Source: Prevotella sp. UBA5387 (GTDB lineage: Bacteria; Bacteroidota; Bacteroidia; Bacteroidales; Bacteroidaceae). From it: DNA of 58,165 nt. Position 1 is the stretch's first letter, and each line of letters opens with the position of its first letter. Below, one piece after another: positions 45,301 to 53,967 of the stretch. Position numbers and translations under genes: made by a program. Location: positions 1 to 58,165 of the forward strand of contig DHOP01000056.1 in NCBI GenBank assembly GCA_002407775.1, written 5' to 3'. Under the pieces are notes generated by a model. That model ran no database searches. It was not told the origin of the DNA and was given only the letters and a program-made list of their open reading frames with translations.

Positions 45301-45810
45301 AACAAGCAGCCCATTGGCACTACCACTATTCCAGTGGAGCAAAAACAAACTGCTCCTTTAGGAACGACTGTTGTGCCGATAGAAGTGCCAACAACCAAGA
45401 ATGACAACCCTGTTGTGATACCAGTTGATACCCAACCTATCAAGACCACCCCAATGTCTTCACCGGTGCAAACGACAACTGCGAAGCCACTGCCGACATC
45501 TACTCCGTCTGCCACAACAACAAAGCCTAAGGCCACACAGACGCCAGCTGTGAAGCAACAAATGCCAACATTGAGTAATGGAGCTACCATTATTTTCGAT
45601 GATGACAACCCTGCACCTGAGACATTGGAAACAGCAAAGGCCGCAGAAAAGCGTGCAAGCAAGAGTCAGCAGCCTGTTCCGACTTCGACGAAGCCAACTC
45701 AGCCGACTGAAACGACAACCAAAAAACAAGACAGCACTCCAGACAAGACTCAACCCAAGAAGGAAACCTACGATCTGGAAGATGAATATTATGACTTTGA
45801 CGGATTCTAA
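42355..45810 (+). CDS. sprE: SprE/PorW-type TPR lipoprotein of type IX secretion
   Basis: The product is 1151 aa when started at TTG 42355; a second TTG at 42367 is possible and no ATG is in frame before the lipoprotein signal ending at LLMASC. The body has repeated TPR-like helices (for example residues about 50-450, and 620-800), beginning with the SprE-type start SSRWWHSFNARYNTYYNG. A coiled, Gln/Asn-rich linker lies near 470-570. From about residue 920 the protein is a Pro/Thr-rich low-complexity tail that ends with the acidic aromatic motif YDLEDEYYDFDGF. SprE/PorW is an outer-membrane lipoprotein needed for type IX secretion and gliding. porX starts 2 bases later. Confidence 0.85.
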   Translation: MRNRLHIAFITIVCLTLLMASCSTEKNNASSRWWHSFNARYNTYYNGSVAYIDGSLEKENGNRDNYTEIIPLYTVGNKTYRTLGKANFDKAIEKAEKAIKLHSIKRRPEWNSRRSKTEKDIEWLGRKEYNPFLWKAWMLMGRSQFYQGDFDGAISTFNYMSRLYATQPAIYGRARAWLAKSYVENDFLYDAEDVMRNMQRDSIHWRAKKEWDYTMADYYIHSKDYERAIPYLKQVIKHEMRSKQRARENFLLGQLEASLGHKAEAYKAYQKVIGQNPPYELEFNARIAQTEVMTGQSKKAVSKLKAMARSDKNKDYLDQVYYAIGNIYLAQRDTAQAISNYETGNKKAKRSGIEKGVLLLRLGDLYWAKEKFSDAQRCYGEAIGLLDKERKDYEQLSNRSKVLDELVPYTETVHLQDSLQQLAKMSESDRNASIDRVIAALKKKEKEERNRLAEENAQQVMQRNGAIGNTNRPVQPTVPRPGQQNGAWYFYNPMAVQQGKQQFQQLWGKRGNVDNWQRNNTTVVAGVGGTDDFANLTDAQRDSMVQATIAKDSLEQKNDTAKNDPHNREFYLSQIPFTSEQVDASNLLIMDGLYNSGVIFKDKLDNLSLSEKALVRLVDSYPLYEQMDKAYYHLFLLFSRKGDTQRAQDYLNQLSSKFPDSEWTKILTDPYFAQNAKIGVHLEDSLYAATYNAFKADKLQEVRSNARISEQRFPLGANRDKFLFIDGLGKLNSGDVEGCLADMRTIVEEFPQSGLAEMAGMIVNGVKEGRRLHGGKFDLGDVWSRRSVVLSDSDSIQAKQLSNERNTNFVFLMVYPPDSVDQNKLLYQLARYNFTSYLVRNFDIAIEEVEGLNRMKVAGFLNYDEALQYAHQLLQQENVVNQMGKARPILISEENLPLLGTNFSYEEYSKFYDQHFAPLEISTFHLLTEPTEVTTQPMVEPETPTTETQIDNFLNGIVVAPEEPTVPRETVIPTTETTVPQSNKQPIGTTTIPVEQKQTAPLGTTVVPIEVPTTKNDNPVVIPVDTQPIKTTPMSSPVQTTTAKPLPTSTPSATTTKPKATQTPAVKQQMPTLSNGATIIFDDDNPAPETLETAKAAEKRASKSQQPVPTSTKPTQPTETTTKKQDSTPDKTQPKKETYDLEDEYYDFDGF

Positions 45811-45812
45811 TT

Positions 45813-47387
45813 ATGAGTAACGGAGATATTCTTTGGGTAGACGACGAGATAGAACTTCTCAAGGCCTACATCATTTTTTTACAGAAGAAGGGATACGAGG
45901 TAACCACTGTGAGCAATGGGTCGGATGCCATTGACCTTTGTCGCCAGCACACTTATGACATCATCTTGCTCGACGAGATGATGCCTGGTCTGACTGGATT
46001 GGAGACCTTGCAACGTATCAAGGATATACAACCCCAGACTCCCATCGTCATGGTTACCAAGAGCGAAGAGGAGAATATCATGGACCAAGCTATTGGATCA
46101 AAGATAGCCGACTACCTTATCAAGCCAGTAAATCCCAACCAAATTCTTTTGGCGATAAAGAAAAACGTTCACCGAAAGGAAATTGAGACGGAGGTAACAC
46201 AGAGTGGTTATCAACAAGAATACCAACAGATAGCCATGCAAATAAGTGATTGCAAGGACTATAAAGATTGGATGGATGTTTACAAACGGTTGGTTCATTG
46301 GGAATTGGAGTTGAGTTCCACAGACAGTCAGATGACCGAAATGCTTACCATGCAGAAGGAAGAGGCCAACAATGGATTCTACAAATACATTCGGAACAAT
46401 TATATGGACTGGATGAACTTGGCTACGACTTTGGCAAATAAGCACGACGAGACACATCCATTAGTCAGCACAGAACTCTTCAAGGAGCGCATATTCCCTG
46501 CCATTAACAATGGAGAGAAGGTGTTCCTAATAGTGATAGACAATTTCCGCTGGGATCAATGGAAAGTGCTTGCTAGCGAAATCGGCGACCAGTTTGATAT
46601 CGAAGAAGATATGTATATGGGTATATTGCCCACGGCAACACAATATGCTCGCAATGCGATATTCAGTGGATTAATGCCCAACAAGATTGCGGATATGTTT
46701 CCTGAACTATGGGTAGATGAAGATAAAGAGGAGGGAAAGAATCTTAATGAGGCTCCACTCATCCAAACGCAGATTGAGCGTTATCGTCGCCATGATAAGT
46801 TCAGCTATCACAAAATCAATGATTCTGTAGCAGCCGAGCGTTTACTTCAGCAATACAATGAGCTGAAAAACAATGATCTAAACGTTGTGGTTATCAATTT
46901 CATTGATATGCTGTCACATGCTAGAACTGAATCGAAGATGGTGCGAGAATTAGCCAATAACGAGAGCGCTTATCGTAGTATCACGCTCAGTTGGTTTAGA
47001 CACTCTGTCATGGCAGACCTGTTCCGTCGTTTGGCACAAAGCGATTATCGCATCGTTGTCACCACAGACCATGGGTCAATTCGCGTTTCTAAGCCTGTCA
47101 AAATTGTAGGGGACCGCAACACAAATACTAACTTGCGCTACAAACTAGGTAAGAATCTGAATTACAATGCAAAGGATGTGTTTGTCATAAAGGAACCAAA
47201 CAAAGCACAACTGCCATCACCCAATGTGAGCACAAGTTATGTTTTCGCTACTGGCGACAGTTTCTTCGCTTATCCAAACAACTACAATTACTACGTATCC
47301 TATTACAAGGATACTTTCCAACATGGTGGTATCTCTATGGAAGAGATGCTTATCCCACTTATCACCATGAGGGCAAGAAAGCGATAA
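45813..47387 (+). CDS. porX: PorX-type response regulator with PglZ domain
   Basis: The product is 524 aa. Residues 1-120 form a receiver domain with the phosphorylation site D54 in ILLDEMMPG. A linker follows, then a PglZ alkaline-phosphatase-like domain (about 200-520) with metal-binding segments VIDNFRWDQW and VVTTDHGS. PorX controls type IX secretion together with PorY in Porphyromonas; no porY is in this window. It lies directly after sprE, so the two are translated from one message. The ending MRARKR is typical. Confidence 0.95.
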   Translation: MSNGDILWVDDEIELLKAYIIFLQKKGYEVTTVSNGSDAIDLCRQHTYDIILLDEMMPGLTGLETLQRIKDIQPQTPIVMVTKSEEENIMDQAIGSKIADYLIKPVNPNQILLAIKKNVHRKEIETEVTQSGYQQEYQQIAMQISDCKDYKDWMDVYKRLVHWELELSSTDSQMTEMLTMQKEEANNGFYKYIRNNYMDWMNLATTLANKHDETHPLVSTELFKERIFPAINNGEKVFLIVIDNFRWDQWKVLASEIGDQFDIEEDMYMGILPTATQYARNAIFSGLMPNKIADMFPELWVDEDKEEGKNLNEAPLIQTQIERYRRHDKFSYHKINDSVAAERLLQQYNELKNNDLNVVVINFIDMLSHARTESKMVRELANNESAYRSITLSWFRHSVMADLFRRLAQSDYRIVVTTDHGSIRVSKPVKIVGDRNTNTNLRYKLGKNLNYNAKDVFVIKEPNKAQLPSPNVSTSYVFATGDSFFAYPNNYNYYVSYYKDTFQHGGISMEEMLIPLITMRARKR

Positions 47388-47390
47388 TAG

Positions 47391-47425
47391 AAATCCCCGT
47401 AGCAGTGGTTTTGCTACGGGGATTT
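47391..47425 (+). terminator. terminator hairpin after porX
   Basis: AAATCCCCGTAGCA (47391-47404) pairs perfectly with TGCTACGGGGATTT (47412-47425) around a 7-base loop. The T run is short, but the stem is strong. Confidence 0.8.
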
Positions 47426-47440
47426 AATATTATATGTTAG

Positions 47441-47485
47441 ACTAGCCTCTGGGTTTTACCCGACTAATCATAAGTATTGGCTAGT
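47441..47485 (-). terminator. hairpin directly after trxA
   Basis: ACTAGCC (47441-47447) and GGCTAGT (47479-47485) pair, with an inner GGGT/ACCC stem. It begins at the trxA stop codon, so it may stabilise or end the trxA transcript. Confidence 0.4.
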
Positions 47486-47803
47486 TTACTTAACTAGAGC
47501 TTCGAACTTCTCCTGGAACTTGTCCTTGGAGGCTGCACCGACAAACTTATCGACAAGCTGACCACCTTTGAAGAAGAGAACAGTGGGGATGTTGCGCACG
47601 CCAAATTCCATGGCGATGTCATTGTTCTCCTCTACGTTGCACTTGCCAACAATGAGTTTTCCATCGTATTCCTTGGCCAGTTCGCTCATAATTGGACTTA
47701 CCATGCGGCAAGGACCACACCATGTTGCCCAAAGGTCCATGACTAAAGGCAGCTCTCCATTCTTATAACTTTCAAAGTTATCTGCTGTAATTTCAACTTC
47801 CAT
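47486..47803 (-). CDS. trxA: thioredoxin
   Basis: The product is 105 aa with the redox-active WCGPC (C29, C32) in LWATWCGPCRM and the cis-Pro segment RNIPTVLFFKGG. It is a cytoplasmic disulfide reductant with no signal peptide. It is convergent with porX. A -7 box TAATTTTG lies at 47845-47838. Confidence 0.96.
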   Translation of the reverse strand: MEVEITADNFESYKNGELPLVMDLWATWCGPCRMVSPIMSELAKEYDGKLIVGKCNVEENNDIAMEFGVRNIPTVLFFKGGQLVDKFVGAASKDKFQEKFEALVK

Positions 47804-47837
47804 TTTTAATTTTTGTTTTATTTTTTTATATCTACTG

Positions 47838-47845
47838 CAAAATTA
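47838..47845 (-). promoter_or_regulatory. -7 box of trxA
   Basis: The minus strand reads TAATTTTG 34 bases before the start codon. Confidence 0.5.
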
Positions 47846-47885
47846 AGCAATTACTTCTTATCAGACAAACAATAAGTCCTAAAAC

Positions 47886-48299
47886 TTAGAACTCAACTGT
47901 GCGGCCCCCATCATCATTTACAGTGATGGAAACTTTGACGGTTTCGCCTGGTAGAATCTCTTCAATGAGCTCTGGCCATTCGAGAAAGCATAGTGCGCCG
48001 CTATAGAAGTAATCCTCATAACCCATATCGTAAACCTCCTCCAATTTCTTGATTCTGTAGAAGTCGAAGTGGTAGATCAGTTCATCGTTTATGGCCGAGC
48101 GGTACTCGTTGACGATAGCAAAAGTGGGCGATGTGATAACATCTTCCACGCCCAATTCCTCACAGATTGCCTTGATAAAGGTTGTCTTTCCAGCCCCCAT
48201 CTTGCCATAAAACGCAAAGACAGTGTGGTCACCAAGTTGTTCTACGAACTCTTTAGCGGCATCACGGATTGTCTCCAATGAATCAATTTTGATTTGCAT
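47886..48299 (-). CDS. tsaE: tRNA threonylcarbamoyladenosine biosynthesis protein TsaE
   Basis: The product is 137 aa with a P-loop GKMGAGKTT (residues 32-40) and the TsaE-type segments TSPTFAIVNEY and HFDFYRIKKLEE. It is the ATPase of the t6A tRNA modification machinery. The length is normal. It lies between trxA and dnaE on the same strand, with 39 bases separating it from dnaE. Confidence 0.95.
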   Translation of the reverse strand: MQIKIDSLETIRDAAKEFVEQLGDHTVFAFYGKMGAGKTTFIKAICEELGVEDVITSPTFAIVNEYRSAINDELIYHFDFYRIKKLEEVYDMGYEDYFYSGALCFLEWPELIEEILPGETVKVSITVNDDGGRTVEF

Positions 48300-48338
48300 A
48301 TTCCTTGTTTATTATATTATTCTATTTGATATCCTGAA

Positions 48339-51300
48339 TTAATTGAGTTTGTAACTCATGTCTTCGTTTTCTTCGACATATTGAACCAACTGTCGTTTCA
48401 CTTCAATTCCACCACTTCGTGCGTGCAAGAGAATGTTTGAGTTGTTCTCTTCGTCCTTGATATTAAAGTATAACTGGGTTTTACCTGGGCTATCAACGAT
48501 CATGGATAAGATATCGTTCACCACTGCATCGTCAATTGTTTTGCTTTTGACGTTAATAGTAAAGCTCTCGATGCGGTCACTTTTCACCGTTTGAAGATAC
48601 TCGATATTATTGATGACCAATGAGTGGTTTTTGCTTGTTGGGAAGCGTTTGAAACACTTTGCCGTAATGAAGACTGAACAACCCTCGGTAAGTCGACCGT
48701 TCCATCGACCCCATTCCTCGCCGAAAAGCGCAATCTCTCCCGGACCGTTGAAATCTTCAATTGTCACGATACCAAAAGGTTCTCCACGTTTGTTGAAGCG
48801 TTGATTCACTTTGGTGACGATGCCACCAAACGTGAGTTCTTGCTTTACAGAGAGCGCATCATAGTTATCGCGGCTGCCCACTTCGGAGCAAGTAGTGTTG
48901 CAAAGATTATTAAGAATAAGCGAATAGTCATCGAGTGGGTGAGCGGATATATATATACCGACGAGCTCTTTCTCTTTACCAAGCTTTTCTATACTGCTCC
49001 ATGGTTCAGCAACTGGTGCCGGGGGCATAGAGATTGCAATGTCGGACATCATGTCACCAAAAAGCGAATGAGCTGCCTCAATCTTATCTTGCTGGTATTG
49101 CTGACCGAACCTTACAAGGTTGTCAAGGAATATTTCTCCCTTCTTATTGGCAGCCAAATACTGTTCACGCATGAATGCAAAACAGTCGAAACCGCCACTT
49201 AGTGCTAAGCTCTCCATAGCTTTGCGGTTCACGTCACGCAGGCTAACACGTTCCACAAAGTCGTAAATGCTCTTGTATGGACCGTTTTTGTCTCGCTCAA
49301 TTATAATGGCTTCAGCTGCGCCAGACCCCATACCCTTGATGGCAGAAAGACCAAAGCGAATCTCGCCTTTATGATTTACACCGAACTCCACGAAGCTCTC
49401 ATTCACATCAGGACCAAGAGTGGGAATGTTCATGGCCTTACTTTCCTCCATCAACTTTGTAATCTGACTGATGTCGGAGAACCTTCTAGTCATCAAGGCA
49501 GCCATGAATTCAGCAGGGTAGTGTGCCTTGAGATAGGCTGTTTGGTAAGCAATCCACGAGTAGCAGGTGGCATGTGACTTATTGAAAGCGTATGAAGCAA
49601 ACTTCTCCCAGTCACTCCATATCTTCTCAAGTACCTGCGGATCATAACCGTTCTCAGTGCCCTGCTTGATGAATTTCGGCTTCATGGCATCGACGATCTC
49701 CTTCTTCTTCTTACCCATGGCCTTACGCAGGGCATCGCTTTCGCCACGAGTAAAGCTGGCAAGAAGACGTGACAGGAGCATCACTTGTTCCTGATAGACC
49801 GTGATTCCATATGTCCCTTTCAGGTATTTCTCCATACAAGGGATGTCGTAGGTTACTAAGGATGGATCGTTTTTACGCTTGATGAAGTCGGGGATATAGT
49901 CCATAGGACCTGGCCGATAGAGCGCATTCATGGCAATAAGGTCCTCGAAAACCGTTGGGTGAAGTTCGCGAAGATACTTCTGCATGCCAGGAGACTCAAA
50001 CTGGAAGGTACCGATAGTACGCCCTTCCTGATAAAGCTTATAGGTCAACTCGTCATCGAGTGGAATATGATCTATGTCTATTTCTACTCTCTTGGTTTTC
50101 TTTATGACCTTGCAAGCCTCCTTCAACTCTGATAGCGTCTTGAGTCCAAGGAAGTCCATTTTGATAAGTCCGGTGGACTCGATGACATGCCCATCATATT
50201 GCGTTAAGGTGCAACGCTCGTTTGGAAAGTCAGGATCGGCTGCAGTTCCGATAGGTACCCAGTCGCTGATAGGGTCACGACTGATAATGAATCCACATGC
50301 ATGGATACCTGTCCCGCGTATGGTTCCCTCTAACTGTTTGGCATATTTGATGGTGTTGCGCTCGCGTGGATCCGTTGAAGCCTCGGCTTCACGCAACTCC
50401 GGTGTATAGGCAATGGCATTGATAAGGTTCATGTCCTTGCCATCTGGAAGAGGGTCGGGGATAGCTTTCTTCAGTGCATTGGCTCTCTCCAAGGGCAGAC
50501 GTTCCACACGAGCCACATCAGCAATGGAGTTCTTGGTGGCCATGCTACTGTAAGTAATGATATGCGCACAGTTTTCAACACCATATTTATCCATCACCCA
50601 ATGTAGCACCTTGCCACGTCCATCGTCATCGAAGTCGGTATCGATATCAGGCAGGTTGACACGGTCAGGATTTAAGAAGCGCTCAAACAGAAGGTCATAT
50701 TTCAAGGGGTCTATGCGTGTGATGCCTAAGCAATAGGCAACAACGGAACCGGCAGCAGAGCCACGTCCTGGCCCCACCCACACGCTGAGATCGTTTCGGG
50801 CAGCATTGATGAAGTCTTGCACGATGAGGAAGTAGCCTGGAAAGCCCATCGTCTTCATGACATGGATTTCAAAGTTGATGTGCTCTTTTACGTTGTCTGG
50901 CACCGGGTCGCTGTAGCAACGTTTTGCTCCGTCATAAGCAAGTTTGGCCAAATAGTCGGCTTCAAACTTGATACGATATATCTTATCGTAGCCCCCTAGT
51001 CGTTCGATGACCTCCTGAGCCTCCTTCCCTGACAGAGGATTCTCACCGTTTTCATCCGTTGTGAACTCCTTGAATAGATCCTCTTCGGAATATTTCTCAC
51101 GCCATTTTTCCTCTGTTCCGAAATCTTCAGGTATGGGGAAATTCGGCATGATAGGGCCGTGGTCGATATCATAAATCTCAACCTTATTTAATATGTCTAT
51201 GGTATTATCGAGCACCTCTGGAACATCTTCAAAGATATCGCTCATCTCCTGACGTGTCTTGAACCATTCCTGTTTGGTGTACACCATGCGGTTAGGATCA

Positions 51301-52058
51301 TCGAGATCCTTGCCCGTCGAGAGACAGAGTAGGTGGTCGTGGGCTTCCGCTGTGTCTTGATCTTCGAAGTGACAGTCGTTGGTGCAGATGACCTTGATGC
51401 CATACTCTTGGGCAAAATCCATAAGTACCTTGTTGGCTTGTTGCTCCAATTCGAATGTCTCTCGGTTGGCGCGAAGACTCGGGTCGGTTACTTCGTGTCT
51501 CTGAATCTCCAAGTAATAATCGTCGCCAAATATGCGATGATACCATTCCACTGCCTCTCTGGCACCGGCGATATCACCTTTCAACACTTTGGAAGGTACT
51601 TCGCCGCCAATACAAGCAGAGCTGACGATGAGGCCTTCACGGTATTGTTCCAAATCGAATCGGTCAGTACGTGGCTTATAATAATAACCATCAGTCCACG
51701 AACGGCTCACCAATTTGATGAGATTCTTGTAACCTTGATAGTTCTTTGCCAATACGATGAGGTGATAACGAGTATTATCACCTTCATCCTTATCTTTGTC
51801 TTCCTTGTGATGTTTAGCCACGTACATTTCACAACCGAATATCGGTTTGAAAAGTTCTTCGCCATTTTTCTTACGTGACTTGTTTATTTTGGCACAATAA
51901 TCAGCAAATTCCTTGATACCGTACATGACACCATGATCTGTGATTGCCATACCCTTCATCCCATCCTTGACGGCCTTATCGACCAAGTATTTTACCTTCG
52001 ACTGTCCGTCAAGCACTGAATAATGGGTGTGAACATGTAAATGTACAAAATCTTTCAT
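48339..52058 (-). CDS. dnaE: DNA polymerase III alpha subunit
   Basis: I start at ATG 52058 (MKDFVHLHVHTHYSVLDGQSK), giving 1239 aa; the frame extends 40 codons upstream without family similarity and crosses the promoter. The PHP domain begins HLHVHTHYS, the palm region holds the catalytic aspartates in VNLPDIDTDFDDDGRGKVL, and later come the fingers, the helix-hairpin-helix region and an OB fold (ELTFGGIVTKVNQRF). It is the replicative polymerase. It is divergent from psd and has its own promoter. Confidence 0.97.
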   Translation of the reverse strand: MKDFVHLHVHTHYSVLDGQSKVKYLVDKAVKDGMKGMAITDHGVMYGIKEFADYCAKINKSRKKNGEELFKPIFGCEMYVAKHHKEDKDKDEGDNTRYHLIVLAKNYQGYKNLIKLVSRSWTDGYYYKPRTDRFDLEQYREGLIVSSACIGGEVPSKVLKGDIAGAREAVEWYHRIFGDDYYLEIQRHEVTDPSLRANRETFELEQQANKVLMDFAQEYGIKVICTNDCHFEDQDTAEAHDHLLCLSTGKDLDDPNRMVYTKQEWFKTRQEMSDIFEDVPEVLDNTIDILNKVEIYDIDHGPIMPNFPIPEDFGTEEKWREKYSEEDLFKEFTTDENGENPLSGKEAQEVIERLGGYDKIYRIKFEADYLAKLAYDGAKRCYSDPVPDNVKEHINFEIHVMKTMGFPGYFLIVQDFINAARNDLSVWVGPGRGSAAGSVVAYCLGITRIDPLKYDLLFERFLNPDRVNLPDIDTDFDDDGRGKVLHWVMDKYGVENCAHIITYSSMATKNSIADVARVERLPLERANALKKAIPDPLPDGKDMNLINAIAYTPELREAEASTDPRERNTIKYAKQLEGTIRGTGIHACGFIISRDPISDWVPIGTAADPDFPNERCTLTQYDGHVIESTGLIKMDFLGLKTLSELKEACKVIKKTKRVEIDIDHIPLDDELTYKLYQEGRTIGTFQFESPGMQKYLRELHPTVFEDLIAMNALYRPGPMDYIPDFIKRKNDPSLVTYDIPCMEKYLKGTYGITVYQEQVMLLSRLLASFTRGESDALRKAMGKKKKEIVDAMKPKFIKQGTENGYDPQVLEKIWSDWEKFASYAFNKSHATCYSWIAYQTAYLKAHYPAEFMAALMTRRFSDISQITKLMEESKAMNIPTLGPDVNESFVEFGVNHKGEIRFGLSAIKGMGSGAAEAIIIERDKNGPYKSIYDFVERVSLRDVNRKAMESLALSGGFDCFAFMREQYLAANKKGEIFLDNLVRFGQQYQQDKIEAAHSLFGDMMSDIAISMPPAPVAEPWSSIEKLGKEKELVGIYISAHPLDDYSLILNNLCNTTCSEVGSRDNYDALSVKQELTFGGIVTKVNQRFNKRGEPFGIVTIEDFNGPGEIALFGEEWGRWNGRLTEGCSVFITAKCFKRFPTSKNHSLVINNIEYLQTVKSDRIESFTINVKSKTIDDAVVNDILSMIVDSPGKTQLYFNIKDEENNSNILLHARSGGIEVKRQLVQYVEENEDMSYKLN

Positions 52059-52078
52059 GCTGTGTTTATAAGTAGGTT

Positions 52079-52110
52079 CAAAGTTACTTGGAATTTGCCG
52101 AATGGCCAAA
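52079..52110 (-). promoter_or_regulatory. dnaE promoter
   Basis: On the minus strand TTTG (52110-52107), a 20-base spacer and TAACTTTG (52086-52079) fit the consensus, 20 bases before the start. Confidence 0.65.
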
Positions 52111-52127
52111 AGAAGACTAGAAAAAAG

Positions 52128-52158
52128 TTTGCGGTTTCGCCAAAATGCTTTACCTTTG
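52128..52158 (+). promoter_or_regulatory. psd-pssA promoter
   Basis: TTTG (52128-52131), a 19-base spacer and TACCTTTG (52151-52158) match the consensus exactly and lie 28 bases before the psd start. Confidence 0.8.
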
Positions 52159-52186
52159 CAATCAACTGTGCACACCATTAAATTAT

Positions 52187-52879
52187 ATGGGTAAGAGAAT
52201 CAAAAGACTAAAACATATCCGCATACACCGTGAGGGCACCGACACATTGCTTTACGGTCTCATTTTTATCATCGCCATAGCTGCTTGTCTATGGTATCTG
52301 CTTGATACCAAATGGCCATTCTGGGCATTTGTTAGCATTTTTGGTATATGTTATGCGATTGTTGTAAACTTCTATCAGTGTCCTATTCGTTATCTAAAAG
52401 CAGACGATACTAGCAAGATAGTTGTGGCACCTGCAGACGGTAAGATTGTTGTTATTGAGGAGGTTGAAGAGAACACCTACTTTCATGATCGTCGTATCAT
52501 GGTCAGTATTTTCATGAGTCTGTTCAATGTGCATGCCAACTGGTTTCCAGTGGACGGTTCTATCAAGTTTGTTCATCATCACAATGGTAACTATCACAAG
52601 GCATGGTTGCCCAAAGCCAGTGAAGAGAATGAGCGTGCTGATACCATGATTACTACTGATGATGGCGTGGATATTCTTTGCCGTCAGATAGCCGGAGCTA
52701 TGGCACGTCGCATCGTGACCTATGCAAAGGAAGGTGAAGATTGTTATATTGACGAGCATCTTGGGTTCATCAAGCTCGGTTCTCGCGTTGATGTTTTCTT
52801 GCCATTGGGCACCGAAATACTTGTAAATATGGGTCAGAAGACCGTCGGCGACCAGACTATTATCGCCAAATTGAAATGA
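52187..52879 (+). CDS. psd: phosphatidylserine decarboxylase
   Basis: I start at ATG 52187; a longer frame from 52145 overlaps the promoter. The product is 230 aa, the short form typical of Bacteroidetes. After a hydrophobic N-terminus come VVAPADGKIVVIEE, FMSLFNVHANWFPVDG and the self-processing LGS motif in GFIKLGSRVDVFLP, which gives the pyruvoyl group. It makes phosphatidylethanolamine at the inner membrane. Its stop overlaps the pssA start (ATGA), so substrate-making and -using enzymes are coupled. Confidence 0.95.
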   Translation: MGKRIKRLKHIRIHREGTDTLLYGLIFIIAIAACLWYLLDTKWPFWAFVSIFGICYAIVVNFYQCPIRYLKADDTSKIVVAPADGKIVVIEEVEENTYFHDRRIMVSIFMSLFNVHANWFPVDGSIKFVHHHNGNYHKAWLPKASEENERADTMITTDDGVDILCRQIAGAMARRIVTYAKEGEDCYIDEHLGFIKLGSRVDVFLPLGTEILVNMGQKTVGDQTIIAKLK

Positions 52880-53607
52880 GTTTCAAAAAATATATTCCAA
52901 ATACCATCACATGCTGCAACCTCATTTCTGGTTGCGTAGCTACTTGTTTTGCGTTTTTCCACGAGCCTAAGCTGGCACTGATGTGGATCATTATTGGTGC
53001 CGTTTTCGATTTTTTCGATGGTATGTCGGCACGAATTCTTCATGTAGCATCACCTATAGGTAAAGAGTTGGATTCTTTGGCAGATGATGTTACCTTTGGT
53101 GTGGCACCATCAACCATCATCTTTTCACAACTTCTTGTGATGGATTACCCTTCTTTCCTTCAACCAGTGAGTGACTATGTAGCATTCATCGCTTTTGTCA
53201 TGGCTGCTTTTTCAGCACTTCGTTTGGCTAAGTTTAACCTTGATGAACGTCAGTCTATGGGTTTCATTGGACTACCAACACCTGCCAATGCCTTATTTTG
53301 GGGCTCATTGATCATCGGTTTAGGCCCATGGTTGGAGCAATCTTCTACTGGAACTCTCTTGATTATCGCAATGATTTTTGTAAGTAGTTACCTTCTGGTT
53401 TCAGAGATTCCAATGTTTGCATTGAAGTTCAAACACTGGGGTTGGAAAGGCAATGAAGTGAAGTATATATTTCTTTTGACCTGCATACCCATGCTCATTT
53501 TCTTACGTTGGTCTGCTTTTGCAGCGATCATCGCATGGTATGTTATTCTTTCAGTGGGTGTGGATCTCTATCAGAAACGGCATCAAGTTCTGAGCGCTGA
53601 GTCATAA
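52876..53607 (+). CDS. pssA: CDP-diacylglycerol--serine O-phosphatidyltransferase
   Basis: The product is 243 aa with several membrane segments and the CDP-alcohol phosphotransferase signature DFFDGMSAR-x8-G-x3-D-x3-D at residues about 38-60. It makes phosphatidylserine, the substrate of the upstream psd product. It overlaps psd by 4 bases. A Shine-Dalgarno-like site follows before the next gene. Confidence 0.95.
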   Translation: MSFKKYIPNTITCCNLISGCVATCFAFFHEPKLALMWIIIGAVFDFFDGMSARILHVASPIGKELDSLADDVTFGVAPSTIIFSQLLVMDYPSFLQPVSDYVAFIAFVMAAFSALRLAKFNLDERQSMGFIGLPTPANALFWGSLIIGLGPWLEQSSTGTLLIIAMIFVSSYLLVSEIPMFALKFKHWGWKGNEVKYIFLLTCIPMLIFLRWSAFAAIIAWYVILSVGVDLYQKRHQVLSAES

Positions 53608-53608
53608 T

Positions 53609-53617
53609 AAGGAGGTA
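53609..53617 (+). promoter_or_regulatory. perfect Shine-Dalgarno sequence before the DUF4834 gene
   Basis: AAGGAGGTA ends 4 bases before ATG 53622. Such a full match is unusual in Bacteroidetes, where starts rarely use SD pairing. Confidence 0.7.
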
Positions 53618-53621
53618 TCCT

Positions 53622-53921
53622 ATGTTTACTTCGTTTCTCCTTTTTTTGCTTTTCATCTTTCTTTTCGGCATTGTCTTAGCCGTCTTGACGTTGCGTAACC
53701 TGTATTATCGTTCAGGGCTCGACCAAGTCTTCTCGCTATTTAGGAAACAACAAGACCCTGAAAAGCAAAAAAACAGCACTTCATCAAAGCATCGCGGTGG
53801 TCGAAATCGTCATACAAAAACGGACTCTGGCGATATCCTTATCGACACTCGCGATCCAGAAAAAGCCAACCAAAAGATCTTTGCTGACAACGAGGGCGAG
53901 TATGTTGACTTTAATGAGTGA
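53622..53921 (+). CDS. DUF4834 family small membrane protein
   Basis: The product is 99 aa, with one TM near residues 3-25 (FLLFLLFIFLFGIVLAVLTL) and a basic then acidic soluble tail ending EGEYVDFNE, a typical DUF4834 end. The function is unknown. It follows pssA by 14 bases and has a strong SD site, so it is probably translated well from the psd-pssA message. Confidence 0.85.
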   Translation: MFTSFLLFLLFIFLFGIVLAVLTLRNLYYRSGLDQVFSLFRKQQDPEKQKNSTSSKHRGGRNRHTKTDSGDILIDTRDPEKANQKIFADNEGEYVDFNE

Positions 53922-53967
53922 TTTCGTAAGTATTCTTTTTCGCTTCAGTCTGATCTCAAATCCTTTT

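Noticed and set aside
45087..45662. 191-aa minus-strand ORF rich in Val, Gly and Ser
   Set aside because: It is the antisense of the Pro/Thr-rich tail of sprE, whose codon bias creates long open frames.
51333..51878. 181-aa plus-strand ORF inside dnaE
   Set aside because: It lies wholly antisense to the strongly conserved dnaE and shows no family similarity.
52059..52178. Longer dnaE start
   Set aside because: The extra 40 residues cross the divergent dnaE and psd promoters and do not match DnaE; HLHVHTHYS should be near the N-terminus.
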